Of a stretch of 64,000 nt of DNA, positions 1 to 37,214 are shown one piece after another. This stretch comes from Rhea pennata (lineage: Eukaryota > Chordata > Aves > Rheiformes > Rheidae). The DNA is taken from NCBI RefSeq assembly GCF_028389875.1, contig NC_084682.1, positions 7,512,001-7,576,000 on the forward strand. The letters are read 5' to 3'. A program made the position numbers and the translations under genes. The notes below the pieces were generated by a model, which did not search any database, was not told the origin of the DNA, and saw only the letters and a list, made by a program, of their open reading frames with translations. The first letter of the stretch is position 1. Every line of letters starts with the position of its first letter.

Positions 1-655
1 GGAGGCAGCGCTGGGATGCGCCCGGGCGCGTGAGTCAAGGCGCATTGCAGGTTTACAGTTTCAAAGGGAGGGGATTATTTTTACAGCGTGAGTCACCGCG
101 CACAACTGCGAGTGGAAAAACCCGCGGGGAGGGAGGCCACGGCCGCGGGCTCCCCGCTTCGCACGGGAAACCCTCCCCATCGCTCCCCAAGCCGGGAGAG
201 CTCCGGCGCGGCCCACGCCGCGCTCTGCCTTTGCCCTTTCCCGGGCTCCGAAGGTTAAACGCGGGCCAGGAGTGCGGCGAGGGACGACTAGTCAACCATT
301 AACCCGCCGCGGCGGCCACCCCCAGCACGCACTCAAAACCGGAGCCGACAGGGACGCGCCAGGTTTAACGGTCGAGGCAGCGCGCGGAGCAGCCGGGTCT
401 CGGCCGCGCGCCGCTCTCGCTGGAAGGAGCCGCGGCCGCGAGAACAAGGCTGTGGCTTAGCGGCCGCGCCAGCCGCCCGGCCCGCGATAAGCGAGCCGCG
501 GCCGAAGATAAAGGCGGCTCTGCTGCCCGGAGCGCGCGCCCGCGCTTCGGCGACGGCGGCAGCCCCTTCGCCGGCCCCGGCGGCTCCGGGAGCCCACCGG
601 GCCTCTGCCCTCCTCCCAGCAGAGCCCCGGATAAACTCGACACGTGCAATACAAT
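1..655. promoter_or_regulatory. CpG-rich block beyond the YWHAG 3' end
   Basis: GC- and CpG-dense DNA that switches sharply to AT-rich sequence at about 655, where the YWHAG 3' UTR ends. It contains two TGAGTCA (AP-1-type) sites at about 32-38 and 88-94, both in the form GTGAGTCA, GATA-type motifs near 485 and 506, and several GC boxes. This composition fits a CpG-island promoter or enhancer, but no coding exon could be recognised on either strand. The short open frames here are GC-driven and carry no known domain. A promoter role is inferred from composition only. Confidence 0.4.
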
Positions 656-659
656 TAAG

Positions 660-3417
660 CAGCACTGACATCAGATCTGTAAGTTTATTTGCTCAATGTA
701 CGACGGCTACATAATGACTCACATTCATGATATTCCATCACTGAGGAAAACCGCTAAGAATGGTCCGTGTGTGAAATAATTCCTTACAGAAACACGGAGT
801 TGGAAAAATAATCACTGATTAGACCTTAAAAATAGTTCACTGCATAACATGACAAAAAGCACAAACAAAGGCTCATTCAAAGAACACAGTCATTGTTCTC
901 CTACACTGTAATAGTTATAATTTCACCATGACGAACACCAGACATTAAGATTAAGCTAACACTGGTGTTTTCTTTTGCTTTTTTCCTTTTTAAAAACAAA
1001 ATCATATATAATTGCATGTCACTATAGCAACATCCATAACAGATCAGTTTGTTACGATCACTATTTGGTAGAGCAAACTTTACCCCCAAAAGAAAAATAA
1101 ATTAAAAAACTTTAAAAAATTTTTGAAGACTATTTTTGTCATAGGAATACATAACATCTACAGTATAAGTTAATAAATTTCAAGCTACTGTATAGAAATA
1201 CGACACTAGCATGCACAATATTGTATCAATAGAGTAATGGAGCAGTAATCATTTCACTGGAGAGACAGTATCATAGGCAAGTGCATTTCTTAAAAAATGA
1301 AAGAAACCATTCAAGCTGCTTAAAAATCAAGTCCCCCACCCCACTCCATTTTTAGCCCTCTTGTGCGATCTTTCCTGCTTAATTTCTCTAAAGCAGCCAG
1401 AGCAAAAGCTGAAAATAAACATGGGTTTTGTAATTCCAGTAAATCACTTCCAAATTATACAGCTGGGACAACACTGCTCACTGGACATGAAGGTAAATCA
1501 AATAAAGTTAAGAAGCCTAAATAAATCTTCCAGTCCATGGCGTTTACGGCAGGTTTCTGTCAGCTCCCTAAGCTGCGAGCGGCTCGCCGGGCCGGCGAGC
1601 CCGCGGAGGCGGCGGCCGGCTGGAGTCACCCCGGCAAGCGGCAGGGTGTTGCACGCAGTACACGCGGCTGCCGCGAGCGAGGCTCCCGCGCCTCTGCTAG
1701 CATCATCGGGGCAACCTCACTACCACCATCAGCTACGTGCTCATCGCTGCTCGCTCCCTTAAAAGGGGAGGGGGGTAAAAGCTTCGTTTGACTGCTGCTG
1801 AGGGGCCAGAGCTGGAGCCAAGTCCAGTCGTGCCAGACTCCTCGGGCAACCGAGCAACAGAACTGACTGTACTGCGTGTGCAACACCACGATGCTCTGCT
1901 TACGGACTGACTCTCAAGAGGGACGATGAAAGCCTGTTTTAAAAATGCATGAGTGCAGTTTTCCCTACCGCGTAGCTTTAGTTAAAAAGCTACGTGGTAC
2001 AGCACTCCGCAAGCCAAGGAGAACAGCAGTGAACTTCCAACAGTCATGTAAAAAAATTTACTCAAAATGGGGTAAATATTACCTGCTAAGCAATTCAGGT
2101 GCCCCATCTCCCACCCCCAGTCAAATAGCACAGACTTGGAAAAGATTTTGTTAAGAGAACTAAGTTCCTGGGCTCCCGATGTTTGATAGAAATGTCTATG
2201 ATTGTAGCTCTTCCCTTGTGGATTTCTCTACCAAATTAGTTTCTAAGCTCCTGAAGTTCACTCATTACACCACAAGCTTCCTCAGGAGAAAGAGAACACA
2301 CCCAGCTTCCCTGGTGACAAACAAGGGAGCTTAGGTGCCAGAGATCTGCTGACAAACCTCATGGTACAGTGGGAGAAAGTCAGGCAGAGTGAAATGGCAG
2401 TGCAATCCCTGAGGAAGCAGCTGTGGCACCTTAAATCAGGATGGTCTTTGAAATACCAAACACAGTACATGACATACAGACCTGAATTCTCTTTTATTTA
2501 GTGGCATTTTAGTTTAAACACTTCCCCCTTTTCTAATTAAGTTCTTAAACCTTTTGCTGTGGACTAAAATAGTTTAAACAGCCGCTAGCCAAGCACCTGT
2601 TAAGCTGTTGACCAAAAAACTAGAGCAGCTTTGATGTTCCTCGGGTGGGCAGTCTTCTTGCCTTGGGCGACACAGAATAGCTAAGCCAGTCCACAGGCGA
2701 GGACTGATTAGGAAGGCAAGCCAAAAGAACTAGCAAAAGAAAACAGACAGTCAAAGGCTTGATGTCATATGGCTGTAATGTAGAAATACTGTAAACTGCA
2801 TTTTAGTGTTAATACTGTAAGCTACCCTAATAAATATCTTAACAAAAAGGTTAAGTGGCCTAAATCCTGGGGCTTTACAAGTCCCAAATCCTTTTATTTT
2901 TTTTTTTTTTAATATTCCTTTTCAGTTTGGGGATTTTAAGCCATGCCCTGACAGGCAGAGCACTCCAGAGAGACACCCTGCTACCTGGTAACAAACACAC
3001 GGCACTTGAACTGAAGAAACAAACGCACGTAAGCCTTACTGGAACCACAGAACTTCCTTTTTGTGTTGCTTTTCTTAAAAACGAGGGCCATTCCATTCAA
3101 GTTATTTCATCTTAAAACCCTTTTATTTCTAGCAATAAAGTTAAATTAAAGACAGCTCCACTTGTATTAATAATCTACAGAACAGTCCATATGCCAGTGA
3201 GGCTGCTATTCCATACCAGCACAGCCAGCCTGACTTCCACTAGTGGTGTTTTGGCAAAAATGTCAAAGAGGCAATCAAAGACAGGTTGTGGGGGGCCTCC
3301 CTGGGAAGGTGTCCCCTTCCTTTCCCTCCCCCACCCCTGACCCCCCCCACTCGTGGGAAAAAAAATAAAGACTGCAGTAGTTAGCATCAGCGTGCGGCTG
3401 CCAGTCCATCTGGGGGT
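660..3417 (-). other. YWHAG: YWHAG 3' UTR
   Basis: This is the stretch directly after the YWHAG stop codon (3418-3420, minus strand). It runs about 2.75 kb to a canonical AATAAA on the minus strand at 684-689, after which the sequence turns CpG-rich. The length fits the long 3' UTR known for mammalian YWHAG. Further minus-strand AATAAA hexamers at 3122-3127, 2893-2898 and 2493-2498 could give shorter transcripts. Most of the region is AT-rich, but about 1545-1790 is an unexpected GC-rich, CpG-containing block. The exact cleavage site is inferred. Confidence 0.7.
684..689 (-). terminator. YWHAG: Probable distal polyadenylation signal of YWHAG
   Basis: TTTATT on the plus strand reads AATAAA in the direction of YWHAG transcription. 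It is the last such hexamer before the AT-rich 3' UTR gives way to CpG-rich sequence, so cleavage would be expected at about 660-675. Confidence 0.55.
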
Positions 3418-28407
<24,990 letters not shown>

Positions 28408-28660
28408 TCAGGGTGGCCGCCCTGGCCGCCGGCGGGCTCCCCGCCCCTGCGGTGGGGGAAGCACGGCGTCGACCAGCTCCCCAGTGCTGATTCACCAGGC
28501 AGTGCGCCCCGCTGGGGGCGGCGGCGGGAGAGAGCCCGAGCTTCCCCTCACGCAGGGCGGGTGGCCGCCGTGGTGCAGGCCCCGCACGCCGGGGCCACCC
28601 TCGTGCTGGCGGCCGCCTCAAGGGGATGGGGAGCATCTTGCAGGGAGCTGAGATCACGCA

Positions 28661-31600
28661 TCCCCCTTGCCTCGGCCTCTCTGCCTGCAGCGGCTCTGGG
28701 GAGCACCAGGCACCCCAAAACGACGGAGCCCCAGGGGCGTGGGCCATCCTCAAGGTTCAGGGCTGGCTGCCAGCCTAACCTGCAGGACGTCGCTTAACAG
28801 CTTTGGGGCTTCCCTGGTCCTGTTATGTTCCGCGAGAGACATGGTGTTTGGGGTGCCAGGTTATCCTCTCATTTCCATGAGGGATTTTGACAGTGTCAGC
28901 CTGAGTTCAGAAATCATTTGTTTCTAGCCTGTTCAGCTGTAGAGCCAAGTTTTAAAACATAAAACCAGAGCTTTCAAAAGCCTAAAATCTTAAGAGCAAG
29001 CCAAAGAAGCTTGGGTTTTAATCTCACGCCTTTCAAGCCAGCCTCAGGATTTTTGCTGCCTGACTCATGATTTCTGAGGCTGGGAGCGTGCAGTACTGTC
29101 CAGTGCCATGTTTAAAAAGGCGCTGGGAGTCTAGATTAGCCTCTGAAAATTCCTGCTTGGAGGAGCACCACGTTGTCGAACAGTGAAGAATTCTTCCAGT
29201 TTGGAGGCTGGGTCGGTAGCCCCAGGAGGTGCTGCTGTGTGTATTAGCTGTCGTGAGGGTGCTGAGTCACACTGTTGTGATATAGTCCAGGACAAACAGC
29301 CAACGCTTGGCTTTTACTGCTTTTCCTTTAACAGGCCACAGGGCAGGGGTCCTTCCGAACAGACTGCCGAGGAGCACAGCCTTACTTAGGAGTGACACTG
29401 TATAATTTATGAGTGGCCAGCTCACAAGTATGTTAAACTAACTCATCAATTACGAATGAAATAAAAATGCATGTTCACTCACTGCCTAGAAGAGCTTCTA
29501 CTGCACGTTATGAATTCCATTAGAAACCATAAGAGATCCTTTTTTTTTTTCCTAAAAGGCCTATAGATAAAGCAGTATTTAGAGGACTTTCCATCATCAT
29601 AGAAAAGGAAACAGGCCTAATGAAAGGTGACGTGCTGATCAAGATAGAAGTGCTTTATCCCTGATCAGATAGAGGCCAGGCAGTGGTAACGTGCATTTCC
29701 CCCAATGATAAGTCCCATCTTTCCTCAAACATGGTGAGTGGGCCCCGAGTGCCTGCTCTGCCCATCCCTCAGCCTTCCTGATGCCTTCCTGATGCCACTC
29801 CACTCCTGTTGGCACGTGAGTGGTTTGGGAGACGTGACTACAATTTAGGTTGAAGCAGCAATGGTGGTTGGGCCTGCTGACTCTTGCCATCCTTGGCCAT
29901 CTTGCTGATCCCCTTATTCTGCAGTTTTCTTTTGAAACTTCACAGGAAACAAACTCAGTTTGGAAGTGATGATTGTACTTCATCACAGCAGGCAACACAG
30001 TTTGGGGATAAGATCTCCATCTTTGTTGTGGTTTTAGCATTCTTACATTGCTTTACAGGTAACAAATAATGGTAATGAATGGACCTGTGTTACTTAAACA
30101 ACATACTTACGTGTTTATAGTTTCTGAGACTGGAAGATATCAGGTCTTCTCATAAATAGTTCCTCAAAAATAGAAATATGGCCAGATCATATCTATTCTC
30201 TGTATAAAATGAAACATTGTCTAACACGTTCCTTCTTTTCCAGCCTCCTTCCTTTGTGCATCTTCTTGCTCAACAACTGACCAATTGATGTTGTAAGACT
30301 GAGGCAAGGTCACATGGATTTCTAACAAAGCGAATATTAAACCTTCAACTTCAAATTGGTTTTTCCCCATAAGCTGTGTAAGGCATGAGCACATTTAAAA
30401 GATCCAGTTCTAGACATTTGTAACAAGACCTGCGGAGAGGAATCTTGCCAGGGCTGCAGAGATATGTCATGGTATGCCTTTTCCCCTTTCACTGAACTTC
30501 CCAAAGGTATTTCCTCTTGCTGACCTTCTCAGCACGTAGCTCAGTATTTTCGCAAGCTGGTTCCTTTTGCCCATATGGGTAGTCTGACACCTGGCCTCCC
30601 CTGTGGATGGCACACAGCTCTTCCCAGTCTCAGCTTGGCCAGTTGGGGACCGGACATGACCCTTTTAAAGAGAAAGTGGAAGTTTTCCTGTTGTGCAAGC
30701 CTGCTAAAACCCAAGCGCAGATCAGGTCTCCTGAGTCGATTGCTGTAAACATGCCTCTAAAAGCACTGAAGTGCTCCCGTGTCCCGGACTCAGCTCCTTC
30801 CTGGCCGCCCTGGGTATGTGGCCTCAGTCCCCGCTGCACACGTGGTTCTTGGACTGAAAACACCCATTGTCCCCCGCTTCTGTTTACCATGACAGCTATC
30901 CTAAGGATAGTGCCCTGTAGACAACAGCAGTTTATTCCTCTTTTATGATAATGGTGCATTCATTCTTCTAACGAGGTTCGCCATCTCTGGAGAGCTCAGT
31001 AACAGTTTGTTGTTTTCAGTATGTTCCTGATGATGCCAGCTTTGGGGATAAAATTTGAGCAAAGATGTGCAGAACGCAAGAGAACTTTAAAATACTTTGT
31101 GGGTCCCAGAATTAACACTAGTGTTTCAGCTATGTCTACTCTTTCTTATCAAGTTTGGAGGTATTTAGAAATTCGTAAGGTGTCTGATCCCCCTTTGCAT
31201 GTGGTGCTGTACAAAGCTTATAACAGAAAAACTTTGCCCAAAGAGCCATGCTCTAACCTAAGAAAAAAATGCATCTCCACAAGATGGATTTCCAGGTAAA
31301 AGAGAAAGCTGGCAGCGAGAGACCCACTGATGAGGGCACATGTCCTCTACCTTACCAGCCAAACAAGACTATCTGCCACAATAAAGGTAGATCTGTGTGT
31401 GTGGACCAGACGGGAGTTGTGTACTGTTCCTGGATAACGAGGTTTTAAGGCTATTTTGAATGACGCTTCCATCTTTGTGTTGAATACATTGTTCCTCCTA
31501 CTTGCAAAAAATAACACTTGGGTACAACTACTGGATTCTCACAGATAATATTTAACACAAGTCTAGACATGAAGAAGAGCTTGTATGCCTTGAAGCTTGT

Positions 31601-32380
31601 CTATTTTTTCCAAATATATCAACCTAATAAAAAATAATGCCTCTCCATACAACCTTACGACACTTATCTAGTAATTTACATAAATATGGCAGATTCTCAG
31701 CTAGTCCAAATTGTTGCAGCTCTGCCTATTTATGGTGACTGAATAAATACTGATTTATACCTGTCAAAGCACCATAGCAATAAATAAATACCACAATGCG
31801 GACAATTTCCTTCTCCATCACAGGTCAGGATGTAATATTCATAATGCTGTAAATTCTTCAGAATAGAAATCTTGCTGTAATTTTTATCTGCCATGGATCT
31901 AGGCACCTTTGGGGGCTCTGATACATAAATCAGTTCTCATCACACCACTTAATTACTCTATTTGACAGACTGGGAAAGTGGTTTGATGGAGGCTGCATGG
32001 TGGATGGCTTCTGGAGAGGAGGCCACGCAGCTGCAGGGTGCAGGTTTTTGCTGCTGGGTAATCTGGATGTTCATTAATAAATGTCTTTCTCTCAGTTCTG
32101 CCTGTTGCATATCTGCACCTCGGCGAGAGCCCAGAAGGTTGCTGGTTTGGGAAGTTAAAAAGACCCGAAGAATGTGGGTCTGTTCTGCACGTGTCCCTGA
32201 AAAACCTAATAACGCTTATTCCACCTACTGTATTAAAATAACTCTGGAGCACTCAAATGTGCCACTTCATTAACTCCTGTGGCCGGGAAGACAAGTCCTT
32301 CTCTTCGCCTTTTCTTGCCTTCCCTGTTGGGTGTTGTAAATGCCTTGTGACAGTGCAAGGGAAGATGGTAAATTCTCTTT
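28661..32380. other. Intergenic DNA between YWHAG and the GC-rich block
   Basis: About 3.7 kb of mixed, mostly AT-rich sequence. Only short open frames occur (for example 31021-31299 plus), with no recognised domain, splice partners or start context. No repeat family was recognised. I see nothing here that can be supported as a gene. Confidence 0.6.
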
Positions 32381-34021
32381 GACTTGGAGGCTCGTTTCAT
32401 TTGGCTGCTGACTGCTCTGAAAATTTGTTCAGAAATCCTCGCTCCCCGCTGGCTGCGGGGAGGTGGGCCAGACGTTCTCGTTCTCCTTTCCTCCGCGAGT
32501 GAGCCGGGGAGCTGCACATCACCACCGCCGCACGCCCATTCCCGCGCGGTGGGCTGCGCTGCGCCGTCACGTTGGGGATGCCGAGAGATCGCCATCTTCG
32601 CTTCGCGAAGAAGCAGACTGAAGAGCTGCCTCCTCCTCCTGGCTAAGGCTGTGGCCATTCCCATCCCGGCATGAGCAGTTGTCTCTTGGTGGAGTCACTT
32701 CTCAGACATGGAGAGAGGGGTTTGGGGTGCCTCGGTGCTTTCCAAAGGGACCTTCTCCTGAGCTCCGGCAAGCCCAGCTGCCCCAGGCAGGGATGGACTG
32801 CCCCAGTGTCCAGGCAGTGTGCGGAGCAGATGCCGGTAGGATCCTCTCCAGGGCTGGCATCTCTGGTTGGCACGGGAACCCACTGACTGGCAGTGCAGCC
32901 CCTGAGTATGGGAAGAGTAGCCGGGTGCGGAAGGAAGGTCGGAAACAAAAGCAGGATCCTCTGCAGTTAGCAGTGCTTGCAAAGCGTCCTTGTGGAGCCG
33001 CTCCGGAGGTGGCTCCCGGCTCCGCTCGTCCCTGCTGCAGGGAAGCCCTGGCCGCTCGGCTCTCCGCGTTGTGAGGGGCAGGTCTCCACGCTGAAGCGCA
33101 CGGGCTCATCGCCTTCCCCTGCCTGTGCTGTCCTGGTGGCTCCACAGGGAGAGGGCAACCGGTGAACTCCAGCCACCCAGTGACACCACCAAAGCCCCCT
33201 TTCCCTGTCCCTGCTTCCCCTCTCCAACTCTCCCGCCGCCTCGCCCCTGCTCCCGCGGGTGGGTGATGCAGCCGGGAGCAGGAACGAGGGGGCTCGGAGA
33301 TGCTCCCGCCCGCGGTGCAGCACCCTCCGTGCCGCAGTGCTGCAACACCTCCATGGGGAACGCTCCCTTTTTGTGTAAAGCTTTTTGGGATGCAGCGCGG
33401 CTGCGACCTCGCAGTCCCTTCAGGCCCGGCCCAGCACAGCCCGGAGGGTGTTTCACACCTACACGGGTAAGTGCCTTTGCAAGGCCGGGTGGTCTCCGCC
33501 GTGGGCTCGTGCACACCGGCGGGTGCCGGGTGCTGCCGCACTCCCCACTGCGGGCAGGAGCAGGTGCATGCAAAGGCCCGGTTGTGCACCGAGGTTGGGG
33601 GCCTGGCAGCCCCGAGGAAGGGGCCGGGGGTTCCCCGCGCCCGACGTCGGAGCGAGCTCGGAGCAGAGCCGGTGCTCCCCGAACTGCCCCAGGGCCAGGC
33701 AGCGGCCAGGGGCCGAGAGTGAGCGTCCCAGGCAGCCACCGCTTGGGCCCCGCAGCGCTGCGGCACTTTGTGCACGGCCCCGGCCTTTCACCCGAGGGGT
33801 TCAAAACGCTTCCTGAGCTCAAATTAACGCTGCTGCAGCGCGGGCTGTCGTTAGCCCTGCTCGCCCGAATGCTTCCCTGGGGCTCTGAGCAAGAGTCCCG
33901 GGGGAATTTCCCAAGCAAATCTCCCCCGGGGTGGGGGGAGGGGGTTGCAAAGCAGGGCTCCCCAGCACATGTGTGGGTGCAAAGCTCCCTCCCACCCTGG
34001 GGTCCAGCTCCCTCCTCCCTG

Positions 34022-34270
34022 CTGGAGATGGGGACGGGAATGAGGATGGGGATGGGGATGGAGATGGGGACTGGGCTGGAGATGGGGGTGGAGATGGAGA
34101 TGCAGATGCAGATGGGGATGGGAACGGGAATGGAGATGGGGTTGGGGACAGGGATGGGGATGGGGATGGGGATGGGGACAGGGACGGAGATGGAGTTGGG
34201 GTTGGGGACAGGGATGGGGATGGGGATGGGGATGGGGACAGGGACGGAGATGGAGTTGGGGATGGGAACA
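34022..34270. repeat. G-rich hexamer satellite with a perfect 60-bp duplication
   Basis: The plus strand is built of GGGGAT-type hexamers with variants (GGGACA, GGGACG, GGAGAT, GGTTGG). Bases 34141-34200 and 34201-34260 are identical, so one 60-bp unit duplicated recently. Repeated GGGG runs give strong G-quadruplex potential on the plus strand. Asp/Gly or Met/Gly repeat proteins read from it are artefacts. Confidence 0.92.
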
Positions 34271-34599
34271 GGGCCCTGCTGGCTGACACGTGGCGGGGGA
34301 TGAGGGCATGGGAGCTGGGGCCAGCAGCCCATGCTGCCTCACCCCCTCCTCACCCCGATGCCAGCACGAGCCCCCAGCACCAAAAGCATCGGAAAATCCC
34401 CCCAGGGCTTTTTATCGGAGCAACGGGGACGCCAGCGGGACGCAGCGCGTGTGCCCAGAGCAGGGCCCACCCAGGGGAGCCTCCTCAGCCTCGCGAGCGG
34501 CTTGCCGGCTCCGAGCCCGAACGCGGCGCCGGGCTCTGCGGGGCCACGGCCCCGGGGCCCCGCGGGCCCGGCTGCGCTCCGGGCACGCCGCTCCCCACG

Positions 34600-34690
34600 G
34601 GGCGTTAATAATTAAGCCAGCAAGTCGGGCTCGGGTGGCAGCTCTTATTTAAGGAGCTGATATAAATACCACCCAGACAGCGCTCACGGA
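34600..34690. promoter_or_regulatory. AT-rich islet with TATAAATA in GC-rich DNA
   Basis: A short AT-richer islet contains TTAATAATTAAG (about 34605), TTATTTAAGG and GATATAAATACC (about 34658-34669) within 90 bp, flanked by CpG-rich DNA. TATAAATA could serve as a TATA box for a plus-strand transcript starting near 34690, or the islet may be a homeodomain-bound enhancer. There is no coding exon to support a promoter. Confidence 0.3.
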
Positions 34691-35191
34691 GAGCCTAAAA
34701 AAAGCCCCGGCCACCTCCGTCGTCCCTGCAGGGAGCAGGTGCCGGGCGCGCCGGGGAAGGGCCCCTCGTTTCCGGACCCCCGCCATGGGGTGGCAGGACC
34801 GTGCCTCGGTTTCCCTTCGCCCGGGCATCGCCCCCGCCGGCATCGCCCGCTCCCTGGCTCCCGTCGGAGGCGGCGTGCTGCAGTCTGGCCGCGCGGCTCC
34901 GCAGCGTGAGTCAGCAGCGCCGGCCCCGCTCCCCGCCGGCCCCCCGGCGCGGCCCGGCCGCCCGGCCCCTTTCCAGCCTCTCTCGGGCTTGAGGAGAAAG
35001 GATTTATTGTTGTTGTTATTATTATTATTTTCTTTTGGTCTTTTTTTCATGGGGAATAGGGCTTCAAAGAGACTCCAGGGTCACGTGGGAAAGTCCGGGG
35101 GATTTTTAAAGCAATCGGGCGATTTTTGCTGCCCCGCTTTCGGGGAGGTTGCAGGCTGCCCGCCAAGTGCGGGAGCGCTGGCGTGTGTCGT

Positions 35192-35205
35192 CCCCCCCCC
35201 CCCCC
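35192..35205. repeat. Poly(C) run, about 14 bp
   Basis: An uninterrupted C run in the GC-rich intergenic block, a likely sequencing-error and length-polymorphism hotspot. Confidence 0.8.
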
Positions 35206-35894
35206 GCTGCGGCCGCGGGGATGCGGGACCGCCGGCGGCCCTAGCAAAGGGGCCGCCGGGGGACGAGGGCGGCGCGGGCGGGCTGCAGCGCCTCCCGGTT
35301 CGGCACCTCCCCGCCCCGAGCCGCTGCCGCAGCCGGCGGCGCAGGCAAGGACGGAGCCGCGGCCCCGGAGGGCGGGAGACGCTGCTGCGCGCGAGCCCGA
35401 CCCAGCTGCTCTGCGAGCAGATGCTGCCCAGGTTTAAGGCAAAGGGACGGGGCGATGCGGAGCAGCGCAGCGTGCCCGGGATCCCCCCACCCCGCCTGCC
35501 CGGGGCCCGGGGGGCCGCGCGGGCGCTCGGCGGCATCGCCGCGGCAAGCGCGCTGCCTGCGTCCTTGCCCCCTCATCGCTTTCATGCCTATCTCGAAACG
35601 AATGCGATTGCAGCGCAGGCTGCAAAGCGGCCGCGATCTGGATTTTGCCAGTGCTCGGCAGCCCACGTGGGAAGGCTCCTGCCAAGGGAATAAGAAAAAA
35701 AAAAAAAGGAAAGAGAAAAGAGAGAGAAGGAGATGATAGATGGGCAGATTTGCAAACGTGGCTATTTACCATCTCGGAGGGAGTCCTTGGGCACAAGGAG
35801 AGGCGCAAAGCCTCCCGCGCCCGCGGGCCACGGCCACGCAGCCCCGCCAGGCTGGGCCCCCTGAGCGCCGCGGCCCCCCCCGTGCCGCTCTCCC

Positions 35895-35990
35895 TCTGCC
35901 AGCGGACTAATTGCACCAGTGACTTTGCAGTTCCCAAAATAGCTGCCGGCTCCGGCGGGGTGACGTCACCGCGAGACGCGGCAGCGGGCC
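35895..35990. promoter_or_regulatory. Motif-dense islet with a full CRE
   Basis: Contains GACTAATTGCACC, CCCAAAATAGC and a full palindromic cAMP-response element TGACGTCA at about 35961-35968 in CpG-rich context. It looks like a conserved enhancer or promoter element. This is inferred from motifs only. Confidence 0.35.
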
Positions 35991-37214
35991 GGCAGGAGCG
36001 GGGAAGGAGGACGCGGCGCTGGCGGGGGGCCCGGCCGGGGAGCGGCGCGGGCGACGCCTGCACCCCGCCAGCCCTGTGCCGGGCGACCTTGGGCCGGGCG
36101 CGCGGGGACCCGCTGCCGCCGGAGCTGCGAGCCCCCGGCGCGGCTGCCCCTGCACCACGGGCTGCCCCGGCGGCGCAGCCCGTGCCGGGGACGAGGCCGC
36201 CCCTCGGTGCCCCTCTCTGCAAAAGCCAGAGCCCCGCGAGCCCCAAAGCAGCCCCGCGCTGCCGAGGGGAGGCTCCGCTCGCCCCCTCCTAGGACCGCTC
36301 GGCTGGGACTTGGATGCCAGCTCCGTGCGGCGGAGGGCCCGCGAGGGGTCCCGGGGAAACGGAGGCAGGCGGGCAGCATCCCGGCGGAGCGGCGTGCTGG
36401 CAGAACGGAGCGGCAGACCCACGCGTGTGCTCGGGGCACCACGAGCGGCACAGGGCAGCGGCCCAAGGTCACCCAGGTGGTGCTGGGTGCCGGGCAGCGT
36501 CGGGAGGGCAGGGATGCTCCGCAGGCCGGGGCCGCCTCCGGCGGTGACTCACCCGCGCCGTCCCGGTGCCCGGCTCCTCCGGTTACAGGCGCATGCAGCA
36601 TTGCCTTACAGGGACACGGCGGCGGCGGGGCTGGCACGGCACCCCTGCGAGCGGGCACCCACCCCCGCTCCCCATGCAGCCCCCTCCGCACCTCGGAGCA
36701 AGCCCTCCCCCCGGCAGCATCTCCGCAGCCTGGAGCCTCTTGCCCGGGCCGTGCCCAGAGCCTGGTGAGGCCCCGGAGCTGCCTCGTGCCCAAAGCAGGC
36801 GCCCGGATACGATCCACAAGCTCCCGCCAGCGCCGGCTCCACACTACCGGGCAGCAAAACTGCCCCGCGCCCGTGTCAGGCTGCTGCCCAAAGCGGGCTC
36901 TGCTGTCCCCCCCGGGGCCCCAGCGCCGCCCGTCCCCGCTCTCCGCCTGGGCGCATTTAGCCACCAGCAACGACTCCCGGTGCGCCAGCGGCACCAGCCC
37001 CTGCCCGGGGACCCAAACGCGGCCCCGGCTCGAGCGCCCTGCCCGGCCGCCCCGCACAGCTTATAGCTCGGCCCCGCCGGGGCTGGCGGTGCCGTGGGGC
37101 GGGAGCCGGCCCCCGCGGGAGAGCCCGGCGGCTCCGGGGCGCCCTGCCGACGCGCCTCCCCACGCCCCCCTTCCCGGCGAGGAGGACTCCCCAGCCGCTC
37201 GCTGACGCCCGGCT

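Noticed and set aside
1-655. HSPB1 gene at the left edge
   Set aside because: HSPB1 neighbours YWHAG in human, but no alpha-crystallin domain or heat-shock coding sequence is present here, so no gene is called.
31021-31299. 92-residue plus-strand frame with ordinary-looking composition
   Set aside because: There is no recognisable domain, no splice partners and no promoter context. A frame of this length is expected by chance in AT-rich DNA.
33106-34332. 408-residue minus-strand frame and 392-residue plus-strand frame (33125-34303)
   Set aside because: Both cross the G-rich hexamer array, giving Pro/Ile or Met/Gly repeats. Overlapping frames on both strands are open at once, which is typical of GC-rich DNA.
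35966-37057. 363-residue minus-strand frame in the GC-rich block
   Set aside because: It is rich in Arg, Ala, Pro and Gly, has no recognisable domain or start context, and overlaps equally open frames. Kept only as a general possibility under the GC-rich block.
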